This document shows positions 1 through 8,547 of a stretch of 64,000 nt of DNA, piece after piece. The stretch lies in assembly GCF_937873765.1 (NCBI RefSeq), contig NZ_CALMZC010000050.1, positions 1 to 64,000 on the forward strand, given 5' to 3'. How positions within the stretch are numbered: the stretch's first letter is position 1; each line of letters opens with the position of its first letter. This DNA comes from an uncultured Thiothrix sp. GTDB taxonomy: Bacteria > Pseudomonadota > Gammaproteobacteria > Thiotrichales > Thiotrichaceae. The notes beneath the pieces were generated by a model. It saw only the letters and a program-made list of their open reading frames with translations. It ran no database searches and was not told the origin of the DNA. The translations under genes and the position numbers were made by a program.

Positions 1-1449
1 TCGCTTAAGTTACTACCGCTTTAGTGGCTCTTCAACTCCTCTGGTGCATGACCTAAAATATATATAGTTTTTATACCACGAACAGTTGAGACTGAAAGTG
101 AGACTGGACTAGCTTACTTTCCAGACAGAGCTAGCAATGAATGTTGGGCTGAGGTTTATTCTGGTGGTAGAAGTTTAGCTGAACCAGACTGGACTTCTTT
201 TCTTATAGCCCATGAAATAGCCCATTGCTTTAGTTTTTATAATATCCATCACAGCTCGTATAATGTATTCGAACGTAATTTCGATAGAGATGAATGGAGA
301 GAAGAAAGTGTGGCTGACTGGCTTGCTAACATTATCTACCCTAAAGCTAACTATGAGTTTAGACATACTCAAAAATTTGACTTAACTTCAAGAGACTTCA
401 AACAGCCTTATAAGGCTAATTGGTTATTTTCTGAGTATGCGAGGAAACATGGGGATTACGCCACTGTGCGCTTTGCAAAAGATATACTCGATCATCAAAG
501 AATTCAACAGTTAAGCCAGTTTCTAGCACGCACAGATTATAATACTTTATTTCATGATAGCTATTTAGGTTTATTAGATCATAATCTACCTGACTTAGGC
601 GGAGGATTAATTACTAAAAGCGCAGAAGCTATTACTGAGTTGCCTAGTATACAATTAGATGATTCTCGTCAACAGATCTTAATACCACAATTACCACAAG
701 GACGACTAAATATTATTAGCGTAACTTTGCCAGCTTCTAAAATCATTAAATTTAATTCTTTAGCTGACCCAAGTGTTCAACTTACTATTGAACCCTCACC
801 TTCACAGCGCTTCCGCCCCACAGAAACAGAGCAATGGCTGAAGTCACAATGTAATCGAGAGCAGAGTATTAAACTATATCTTACTCATTTAAATGAGCAG
901 GATTTGAGAAAAATCCCCTTATCTTATGAGGTAAAGCCTGATGAAGCTTGTACTTGTGATTTTAAAAAACCTATTATTGATAAATGTTTGATTGGCTCAT
1001 GGCAACTTGATAATAAGCATTTAGTTGACTATATTTTAAACTACCCAAACACTCCACCTGATTTAAAAATAGAAAACTATGAAGATAGCCAGATTACTAC
1101 TACATTTACTCAACAAGGCCTAGGAAGCAGCGACGATACTGTGAGTTATAAATTTACGTCAGGTTTTGGTCTTGATATGTCAATACTTTCGTCTTCGGTA
1201 TCAAGTGAAAAGTTTGCATATACAACTAGATCTACCAATGGAACCACAATAATGTGTACTAAAATACTTGACTCAACGCTTAAGGGCAGCATGACTCTTC
1301 TTCCTAGTGGAGTATCAGAACCCATGAAGAACTTTCCTGATATAGGTCATATTGAGGACAATATAGCTTACTCCTGTAAAGGCAATGAACTCATGTTTTT
1401 AGCTCCACCCCCACTACCTTCTTTTCGTTTTTTACGTACAGGATTTTAG
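1..1449 (+). CDS. HExxH metallopeptidase-like protein, 5' partial and frameshifted
   Basis: The frame ending at 1449 stays open back to a stop at 49-51 but has no ATG, GTG or TTG before the GTG at 310. That GTG is unlikely to be the real start, because conserved-looking sequence lies upstream: A-H-E-I-A-H at about 208-225, an HExxH zinc motif, followed by E-E-S-V-A-D-W at about 301-321. The second motif fits the third (Glu) ligand of a gluzincin-type peptidase. Before position 64 the coding sense lies in frame 2 (reading L-V-H-D-L-K-Y-I, then a stop). Removing one TA from the short TA repeat near 59-66 joins the two frames smoothly. The gene therefore begins outside the window and carries a 2-base shift, either real or an assembly error. 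The roughly 380 residues after the motif resemble nothing I recognise. A second HExxH gene lies at 36317. Activity and substrate are unknown. Confidence 0.55.
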
Positions 1450-1543
1450 ATATTAACTAATACCCATTATTAGCAATAAATGATGCCAAATTAATTAAAT
1501 TAAAGTAGGCATAACGAGACCGGTTAAGCAAAATTTAACATAG

Positions 1544-1927
1544 CTAATGCCTTAAAATGCGTCGATAGATTTTATGGTCGATTAATAAAATTCGTCCACC
1601 AGTAGGCTGTATCTGAATCGTGCGTGGCTCAAAACCTTGGCTTTCCTCAGGTACTAAAGCTACTTGATAACCGCCCTGCTCACTCATCTCGAAAGCATAG
1701 TTGCCATACGCGTAAATATTAGGATAGCCGCTGACTCGAAAACGTCTCTGCTGAAACTCATAAGTTAAAGAGGATCTCACATGAGGCAGTACCCCATCTG
1801 AGTAGCGCCATACTCCCTGAATTTCCGGAATACCCCCCGACTCTTCGCTGACCATACTACAAGCGGTGTTCAGCATTAAACAAGCAAGCAGTATGCTTAC
1901 TCGTTGACTTCCCCTTAACCAATTCAT
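1544..1927 (-). CDS. small predicted lipoprotein
   Basis: A 127-residue protein whose N-terminus is a lipoprotein signal: basic residues, a hydrophobic stretch (residues about 9-20) and the lipobox L-N-T-A-C with the acylated Cys near residue 23. The mature part of about 100 residues contains W-R-Y-S-D-G and tyrosine/glutamine-rich segments that look like a small beta domain (extracytoplasmic, exact membrane unknown). No family is recognised. It stands alone on the minus strand, about 100 bases beyond the MFS gene's stop, and converges with the metallopeptidase-like gene. Lipid attachment is supported by the motif; function is unknown. Confidence 0.6.
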   Translation of the reverse strand: MNWLRGSQRVSILLACLMLNTACSMVSEESGGIPEIQGVWRYSDGVLPHVRSSLTYEFQQRRFRVSGYPNIYAYGNYAFEMSEQGGYQVALVPEESQGFEPRTIQIQPTGGRILLIDHKIYRRILRH

Positions 1928-2023
1928 ATTTATTGTCTATTCCAGCTTTACAAACAATCGCTTAAGTCTAGTGCAGAACTTGAGAGTTTTGCGAAAAATT
2001 CCCAAGCTAACGAACGCTGCTTT

Positions 2024-3220
2024 TTAGACCCGTGTCGGCAAAGACCTTGTATAGAAAGCCACCAATAACAAGAAGATACCAAAAATATAGTAGACCGTGT
2101 AGAAAGGTAGCATTAGCAAAATAATCGAAATGACCAAAGGCGTGAGTAACTCCGACATTTCCCGCCATGTTGAAAACACCATGGTCATTTCAGTACGCTC
2201 GTAAGGCTTTACCGTGCGCATAAAAGGTATATTACCGAGGACATCTACAAAAGATGCCCCCCAAGCCCCTGCCCACCACAATACCACACCAATTTTTTGA
2301 GCCTCACCCAATAAACCTAAACCTAATAAGGAAGCTCCACATAAAGATAAACCAAAAATCAGCACATTTTTAGTATGAAAACGCTCCGCTAAAGCTCTAA
2401 CCCAAGGGCTGAAAAATAGCATGGCACAGCCTAAAGATAATAAAGCAGCGCCTACCCATTTAGGTAAACCCGCCTCCACCGCATAAATAGGGCCATAGAC
2501 ATATAAGAGCACCCAAAATACCGAACGGCTTAAAGTAATTAGATAAGAAATACGTAAGAATTTTTGCTTAAAAAAATGCGGGACTAAGATTAAAGGGTGA
2601 ATGGCTTTGCGTGGTTTAGCAGCAGTTAGAACAGGATTATCACCTAAACGTAGACGCCAGAAGTAAGCCAGCATCACTAGTGCACTAATCATGGAAACTA
2701 AGAAGGCGCTGAACGGCATGCCATGTTCCCATAAAAAAATACCTAATAGCGGCCCGACTAACCAAGCAACTCCGTTATACAGCATACGCCGCGATTCAGT
2801 GCGTGCAAACTCGAGCTTTTCGATATAGTCCATGACATAGAGCGAAATACATACGGTAAAAATGGAAGCCGCCGCCGAACGCAAACCAATTCCCGTTGCG
2901 AATAGCCACCCACTGCCAAAATACATGAGGAGTGATGACACTACGAGCATCACTGCACCTAAGCTTAGCACCCAGCGGCGCTGTAAGAGCTTTTCTAACC
3001 GACTAAAATTAAGGGTTATCAATAGGGTAACGAGTGCGGCTACTAAATAAATTTGCGCAACCGCTTCTTTACTACCTAAAGCTTCAAAAGCAATGAGTGG
3101 AATAATGCCAACAAGAACTGCACGGGCTAGTCCCTCTAAAGCAGTTAAACGAGCTAAAGCTCCGCCAGTATCGGTGTCTGCCGCTAAGGCAATCACTCCG
3201 GACGGACGTGGTGGTAACAT
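2024..3220 (-). CDS. MFS-type transporter
   Basis: About 398 residues with roughly 11-12 hydrophobic helices spread over the whole length, consistent with a major facilitator superfamily permease of the inner membrane. Typical short basic loops are visible, such as R-L-E-K-L-L-Q-R-R after the second helix. The frame can be extended to a TTG at 3277. The ATG at 3220 is preferred because a G-rich ribosome site precedes it and the extension is polar and atypical. The substrate cannot be read from the sequence. It lies 82 bases upstream of, and in the same direction as, no obvious partner; the cyclase gene ends at 3303 just upstream, so read-through from it is possible. Confidence 0.7.
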   Translation of the reverse strand: MLPPRPSGVIALAADTDTGGALARLTALEGLARAVLVGIIPLIAFEALGSKEAVAQIYLVAALVTLLITLNFSRLEKLLQRRWVLSLGAVMLVVSSLLMYFGSGWLFATGIGLRSAAASIFTVCISLYVMDYIEKLEFARTESRRMLYNGVAWLVGPLLGIFLWEHGMPFSAFLVSMISALVMLAYFWRLRLGDNPVLTAAKPRKAIHPLILVPHFFKQKFLRISYLITLSRSVFWVLLYVYGPIYAVEAGLPKWVGAALLSLGCAMLFFSPWVRALAERFHTKNVLIFGLSLCGASLLGLGLLGEAQKIGVVLWWAGAWGASFVDVLGNIPFMRTVKPYERTEMTMVFSTWREMSELLTPLVISIILLMLPFYTVYYIFGIFLLLVAFYTRSLPTRV

Positions 3221-3302
3221 AGACGATGCCCCATTTTTGTGAATATTATCTGAAAACGCGCATGGTAACGCTTTCAACGAACACGAGTAAAAGCCTTTAT
3301 TC

Positions 3303-5528
3303 TTAAAGATCTTTTAAGCTAACAATTCCATTCCAAGCCGTAGGAACTTGATAAGCACTAGCTTGCATACGTCTTAAAATTAATGAGTAATAATGACTCG
3401 GCTGCTGAAGATTTAGTTCCTCTAAATTAGCTTTAGCTAAGTCCCAATCCCCAGCTAAATAGGCTTGAATCGCGGTCTCGTGTTTAACCAATAAAGACTG
3501 CTCAGCAGCTAGCTCTGAATTTAAACCCAAGGGCTGATAAATCATGACTGGCTGTTGCCGCCCACGTACACACACATAATCTAACAGGCGAAATTGGATA
3601 TTGGGGCAAAGCTGCACCGTTTCTAAACTAACCAAGCTTTCGACTTGGTAATATTTAGTTAATTCCTGTAGACGTGAAGCTAAATTGACCGCATCCCCAA
3701 GCACCGTATAAGCACGTCGATAACTTGACCCCATATCACCGACAGTCATTTCACCACTATGAATACCAATCCCAGCTTGTACTGTGCTTTGAATCCCCAA
3801 GTCATTGAAGCGTGGCTGGATAGCTTTAAGAGTTTTCTGCATCGCGAGCGCAGCCAAAACGGCGTGTTCAGCATGGGACTTATCCGGTAGGGGAGCACCC
3901 CAAAACGCCATAATCATATCACCTACATATTTATCGACCGTGCCGTGATATTGAAAAATAATTGAAGTGAGTGGAGTCAAGTAAGTATTAAGGAAAGTTT
4001 GTACTTGAGTTGAGGAAAGTTGCTCCGCTAAGGAGGTAAATTGACGAATATCTGAAAACAATACAGTCATCTGGCGACGCTCACTTGCCATACTGGTATT
4101 GAGCTGCTTGTTCGCTAACAACTGCTCAATATGTCCAGAAGGCACATATTGGCCAAACATCTCTTGGATTCGCTGCCGCTGTCGATGTTCGTTTAATAAA
4201 CGCTCTAAGCCGAATAACAAACTTATCGCTAACACTAACAGCAACGGTGGCAATAACGGGGTATTGACCCGCCCATAGCCCCATAACCAGACATTCAAGC
4301 TGGTCACCAGAATAACCAACATGCCTCCAAATACTAGCATTCCATAGGGCTGCAGATGTGGATACAACCAGAGCATGGCACTACCCAATAACAACATTTC
4401 TAAAATAATGGCTGCATCCAACCACTCTGGAGTAACCGGAATAGTTTCTGGATGTAATAAGGCATAAATCAATGTGGCTTGCGCTTCTACCCCCGGCAAG
4501 CCAGACTGAAAAGGTGTCGAGCGTAGATCGGCCAAGCCTTTAGCCGAGGTTCCAATCAAGACAATAGCATCTGCCAAGTGAGCAGATACCGGCTGGCGTA
4601 AAATATCGGTAGCAGCGATAAGCTCAAACTGCCCCATTGCCCCCAGAAAAGGAATAATAATTTGCCCAGTAGGATCGGTACGAATGACTTTACCAGCGAA
4701 TTCAATTTGGGTGATGACTTCAGCGTTGCCTACCCTGTTAGTAGTCAGTTTGATAGGCTGTTCATCCAGCAAATATTGGCGGGTCGCTTGTAAAGCTAGA
4801 CTCGGATAGAGCTGCTGTTTAAACTCTAAAACTAAAGGCGCTGAGCGAATAACCCCATCATCATCGGGAAAAATATTTAAAAATCCAGTTTGTGCAGCTG
4901 CTTCAGCCAATTTAGGCAAATTGGCCGTCACCCCTAACATCACTAAGCTCGTAGGCAAGCTCTTAGCATTAGAGTGCCAATCAATCAGCGCTGGTTTTAA
5001 TAAACCTTTTTGAAAATTATCGGATTGATGAAATAAATTACCTAGAATCACATTTTTTCCCACTAACACACTTGCTAAGTGCTCATCTCCATCTAATTGC
5101 TGGTAGTGCGCTAATAAGCTTGGGTCAAGTTGGCTAAAGCTCGGTAAACGCTGCTTAATTTCATCAAGTGGGTTGATTTCAGGCTCAGGGAAACTCATAT
5201 CTAAAACGATCACTGCAGCACCCGCCGTATGTAAACGTTCAATCAGACTAGCGAGCTTGTAACGTGGCCACGGCCACTGCCCTTCGGTTTGCAGACTGAC
5301 TTCATCAATATCAACAATCAGAATGGGAGGATTAGACTCTGGTTGCTGTTGTATGGTTAAACGCATGCGTAAGTCATAGGCTAGCGCTTCCATGCGTTGA
5401 AAAACTAAGGGAACTACTGATAGATGCCCTAGGTACATTAAACAACTGATAAGCAGAAGCGCTATGCCAAAACCTAAGACATATAATTCTTGCCCTCGAC
5501 GCCAGCGCTGTAATAGAGGCTGATACAT
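3303..5528 (-). CDS. CHASE2-domain adenylate/guanylate cyclase
   Basis: 741 residues in the classic CHASE2-cyclase layout. There is one N-terminal transmembrane helix (about 17-38), a periplasmic CHASE2 sensor (about 40-350, with I-L-I-V-D-I-D-E near its start), three membrane helices (about 370-446) and a cytoplasmic class III nucleotide cyclase domain (about 485-665). The two metal-binding aspartates are visible in L-F-S-D-I-R-Q-F-T and D-K-Y-V-G-D. The Lys in the second motif favours ATP, so cAMP is the likelier product, but this is inference. It is transcribed divergently from the TPR-barrel/FecR genes, with 226 bases between starts. CHASE2 cyclases next to FecR-domain proteins are a recurring arrangement in bacteria, suggesting one envelope-sensing unit. 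Confidence 0.88.
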   Translation of the reverse strand: MYQPLLQRWRRGQELYVLGFGIALLLISCLMYLGHLSVVPLVFQRMEALAYDLRMRLTIQQQPESNPPILIVDIDEVSLQTEGQWPWPRYKLASLIERLHTAGAAVIVLDMSFPEPEINPLDEIKQRLPSFSQLDPSLLAHYQQLDGDEHLASVLVGKNVILGNLFHQSDNFQKGLLKPALIDWHSNAKSLPTSLVMLGVTANLPKLAEAAAQTGFLNIFPDDDGVIRSAPLVLEFKQQLYPSLALQATRQYLLDEQPIKLTTNRVGNAEVITQIEFAGKVIRTDPTGQIIIPFLGAMGQFELIAATDILRQPVSAHLADAIVLIGTSAKGLADLRSTPFQSGLPGVEAQATLIYALLHPETIPVTPEWLDAAIILEMLLLGSAMLWLYPHLQPYGMLVFGGMLVILVTSLNVWLWGYGRVNTPLLPPLLLVLAISLLFGLERLLNEHRQRQRIQEMFGQYVPSGHIEQLLANKQLNTSMASERRQMTVLFSDIRQFTSLAEQLSSTQVQTFLNTYLTPLTSIIFQYHGTVDKYVGDMIMAFWGAPLPDKSHAEHAVLAALAMQKTLKAIQPRFNDLGIQSTVQAGIGIHSGEMTVGDMGSSYRRAYTVLGDAVNLASRLQELTKYYQVESLVSLETVQLCPNIQFRLLDYVCVRGRQQPVMIYQPLGLNSELAAEQSLLVKHETAIQAYLAGDWDLAKANLEELNLQQPSHYYSLILRRMQASAYQVPTAWNGIVSLKDL

Positions 5529-5754
5529 AGTGATTAAATGACTTAGTTTAACGCTTTAGCAGGCTTAAACCCGTTAGTTATGCACAAGGTTTGAACTTAT
5601 ATTGAGGATTTTACTACTAATTAGCAACTGGCTAATTTCTGTTAGTATAGAGTTTCTAATTTGGTTGCTTATAAAAAAGCAAATACGCTCTACGAGACTA
5701 CACCTTCCACCTTGGATAAAACGAAGCAAGTTTACTTGAAGGCGAACCCCATTA

Positions 5755-7092
5755 ATGCAGTTTTATATCAATCAGTTAACTCTACCAAAACTTTGCATCA
5801 CTTGGTGGTTTATTTTTTCCAGCCCAAGCTGCTTGGCAACGTCACCTATAACACTCAATGGTTTACAACAAGCCATAGCCACTGATCAATATGCTCTGGC
5901 TTGGGAACAAGCCAAAAAATTAAAAAATCAATACGAAGGCGAGCCAGAATTTGACTATCTCTATGGTTTAGCGGCTCTAGAAACAGGTCATTTCGACTAT
6001 GCTTTAATGGCTTTAAAACGAGCTGTAATCAATCAACCTAAGCAAGTCCGCCCACACTTAGAATTAGCACGCACTTATCTAGCTTTAGATAATCGAGATT
6101 CAGCTATACTTGAATTCAAAATGGCCTTAGAACTAACGATGCCTGCGATAGTCCGTAGCAATGTAGAACAACAACTACAAGCATTAACCTTAGAAACGCC
6201 AGATAATAGCCAGAGTAATTGGCACAGCTCGGCCAGTTTTGCTCTAGGACATGACAATAATGTGAATTTAGGGGTGAATAATGCCAGTATCAATTTGCCA
6301 ATTTTCGGTGGAGTAACTCTCGATAACACTTCCATCAAGCAAGACTCTAGTTTTAGTGAACTAGGAGCGCAATTAAACTATAACCGCATTCAAACTGCTG
6401 AGCGCACTTGGTTTGTAACTACTAACTTTAATCATAAACAATACTCACATGCTGTAGCTTATAGCACTAACAGTTTGAATCTGAATGCTGGTCAAGTCTT
6501 TCTTAATGGTAAGAAACGGTATCAATTAGGTCTAAATCTGCAAACTTTGAATTTACGTGAACAGAATTACAGTAGCTCACAAACTTTAGAGGCCAGTATT
6601 AACTATCAACAAGACTTAGCGAGTTATTGGCAAGCTGCTATCCATTGGAATAATACAGATTATCATAAAGCTAATAACAAAAATCAGAATAACCAAACTT
6701 TACAAGTAAATACTCAATATCAATTCAATGCTAATGAACTAGGTCATCAACTAGGGCTTTCCATCAGTCACGAAACTCCAGAAAAAGACAAATTCAAATA
6801 CCTAAATCGTGATGTAGTTAGCCTCGGTTATGGGGTCAGTAAAACTTGGAATCCCAAACATACTAGTTCCATAGGTATTAATGTACAGCGTCGAGTCAAC
6901 CAAGATGTTGACCTAACTTACCGAGCTAAACGCAAAGATAGGCGTCTGACTCTACAACTTGCACATCAAATTCAACTAAGCAGTAAAGCAAGCTTTTTTA
7001 CTAATGCTGGTTATGTTAATAATGCGAGTAATCTAGATCTGTATGATTCAGAAAAAGCCTTTATTAAAACAGGCCTTAATTACCAGTTTTAG
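5755..7092 (+). CDS. TPR plus outer-membrane beta-barrel protein, Slam/T11SS-like
   Basis: 445 residues. There is a signal peptide (about 1-28, ending near S-C-L-A), a periplasmic TPR region (about 40-145, with the helix-pair phrases Y-L-Y-G-L-A-A-L-E-T-G and A-R-T-Y-L-A-L) and a C-terminal part (about 155-445) of alternating polar/hydrophobic strands rich in N, Q, Y and T. It ends in Y-Q-F, as outer-membrane barrels do. TPR plus 14-strand barrel is the design of Slam proteins (surface lipoprotein assembly modulators, DUF560), which export barrel-tipped cargo across the outer membrane. The next gene, 18 bases downstream, encodes a protein with a TbpB-like C-terminal barrel, as expected of Slam cargo. 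The architecture is seen in the sequence; the Slam assignment is inferred and other TPR-porins are possible. Confidence 0.65.
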   Translation: MQFYINQLTLPKLCITWWFIFSSPSCLATSPITLNGLQQAIATDQYALAWEQAKKLKNQYEGEPEFDYLYGLAALETGHFDYALMALKRAVINQPKQVRPHLELARTYLALDNRDSAILEFKMALELTMPAIVRSNVEQQLQALTLETPDNSQSNWHSSASFALGHDNNVNLGVNNASINLPIFGGVTLDNTSIKQDSSFSELGAQLNYNRIQTAERTWFVTTNFNHKQYSHAVAYSTNSLNLNAGQVFLNGKKRYQLGLNLQTLNLREQNYSSSQTLEASINYQQDLASYWQAAIHWNNTDYHKANNKNQNNQTLQVNTQYQFNANELGHQLGLSISHETPEKDKFKYLNRDVVSLGYGVSKTWNPKHTSSIGINVQRRVNQDVDLTYRAKRKDRRLTLQLAHQIQLSSKASFFTNAGYVNNASNLDLYDSEKAFIKTGLNYQF

Positions 7093-7110
7093 CTTCAGGA
7101 GCACTTACCC

Positions 7111-8517
7111 ATGCTAAATAAATCTATTGCTAGCTTTCTTTGCTTACTCCTGAGTTCCCCAGTCGTATTGGCTACCACCACTACGAGTGAACACTTAGGT
7201 ACAACCTTGTTAGCTAAAGGCCGCATTCAAGCCGATCGCTATGGAGCACAAACTGCAATTAAACGCTTAAGCGCTGTGTATCGAGCCGACATTATTCGCT
7301 CTGCGCAAGATTCTACAGCCCAATTTCGCATGGTAGACGATGCCTATATTGAATTACATGAAAACTCTGAATTGCGCTTAGAAAAATATCAGCTCAATGC
7401 TGATGGCAAGCATGGTAGTGTAATTATGGAATTAATTTCTGGAGGCTTGCGTACTATTTCTGGAGCGATTGGCAAACAAGATAAATCTGAATACCAATTA
7501 AAAACTCCGACTGCAACCATTGGAATTCGTGGAACTTTTTATGAAGTTAGCCTTGCTAAAGAGGGTATGTATTTAGCAGCATGGAAAGGTGGTATTAGCG
7601 TTAAAACCTATTCAGGGGCTTGTAATTTAATGATTGGCAATGGACAAGCTGCAAATTTTGCCTTTGTTAATCCTAAGGGAGAATGCGAGCTTTTGCAGGA
7701 AGCACCTCGGGTCTTTACAGAAAAGAAAACTAAATCTAAGCCAACTGCCACTACAGTAGCTATGTTACCTAAGGAAACTTTCGAGAGCGAAGTGCTAGTA
7801 AAACCTAGAGACGGTGAACTACCAGAAGAGCCAATTGACCCTACGACTCTAGCGCGTAAAGCCATTATTATCACCCCTTCAAACGCTGCCGTTAATAAGG
7901 GTTCTGCCAGTAAAGACCAGCAAGGCACACCCACTTTAAAATTGAAGAATGAGTATTTGACTACGACGCTCAATCATGTAAAACAAAATGAGCAACCCTT
8001 GAATCAGTTTGATGTGAAATGGGGACGTTGGGATGACTACACTGCTCAATCGGGCAGACCCGTGCCTAATGAACAGGGACTGATGTGGATTTCCTACCAA
8101 GGCACACCGAAGACTATTTTAGAACAACGTAGTGGCTCAGCTAACTACAACCATATCCTAGCCAGTTCTGTACAAAGCAGTATGGGTTCAGTCAGTCAAC
8201 TGAAGGTGGGTATGAATATTAACTTCGATAGTGGCAAAGTCACCAATGGACAGATTAGCGCTAATGTACCTGATCATACTTGGCAGGGACAATTTGATGG
8301 TCAGCTCAGCTCGGGTGACTTAAGCCTGAACTTCCAAGGTGGTCAATTAACTAACAATACAACACATCAATCCAGTCAAGTGAACGGCTCGATTAGTGGT
8401 GATTTTGTTGGTGACAACGGTCAAGGAATTGTGGGTGGCTTCAATATGACGGATAGAAATAATGCGGCTAACCATATCAATGGTGCTTTTCTTATCCAAC
8501 AGCCAGATGGCAACTAA
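7111..8517 (+). CDS. secreted FecR-domain protein with TbpB-like C-terminal barrel
   Basis: 468 residues with an N-terminal signal peptide (about 1-21, no lipobox Cys). A FecR domain spans about 45-165. Its hallmarks are D-A-Y-I-E-L-H-E-N-S-E-L-R-L and the Y-Q-L-K-T-P-T-A-T-I-G-I-R-G-T segment that closes the fold. After a low-complexity linker (about 200-290), the last 140 residues have the pattern of the small barrel in TbpB-type Slam substrates: repeated strands, then G-S-I-S-G-D-F-V-G ... G-I-V-G-G-F-N and H-I-N-G-A-F-L at the end. No FecI-type sigma gene is nearby, so this is not a classical FecR anti-sigma factor. It directly follows the Slam-like gene and is probably cotranscribed with it. 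I infer that it is exported cargo and a possible sensor partner of the CHASE2 cyclase. Confidence 0.7.
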   Translation: MLNKSIASFLCLLLSSPVVLATTTTSEHLGTTLLAKGRIQADRYGAQTAIKRLSAVYRADIIRSAQDSTAQFRMVDDAYIELHENSELRLEKYQLNADGKHGSVIMELISGGLRTISGAIGKQDKSEYQLKTPTATIGIRGTFYEVSLAKEGMYLAAWKGGISVKTYSGACNLMIGNGQAANFAFVNPKGECELLQEAPRVFTEKKTKSKPTATTVAMLPKETFESEVLVKPRDGELPEEPIDPTTLARKAIIITPSNAAVNKGSASKDQQGTPTLKLKNEYLTTTLNHVKQNEQPLNQFDVKWGRWDDYTAQSGRPVPNEQGLMWISYQGTPKTILEQRSGSANYNHILASSVQSSMGSVSQLKVGMNINFDSGKVTNGQISANVPDHTWQGQFDGQLSSGDLSLNFQGGQLTNNTTHQSSQVNGSISGDFVGDNGQGIVGGFNMTDRNNAANHINGAFLIQQPDGN

Positions 8518-8547
8518 ACTTAGCGTAATAAATCTGAGGAGTAAGCC

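Noticed and set aside
5661..5885. 74-codon frame overlapping the start of the TPR-barrel gene
   Set aside because: No ribosome site, no recognisable content, and it overlaps the better-supported gene that begins with a signal peptide at 5755.
7111..8517. Classical FecR anti-sigma factor
   Set aside because: No cytoplasmic sigma-binding N-terminus, a Sec signal peptide instead, and no FecI-type sigma gene or TonB receptor nearby.
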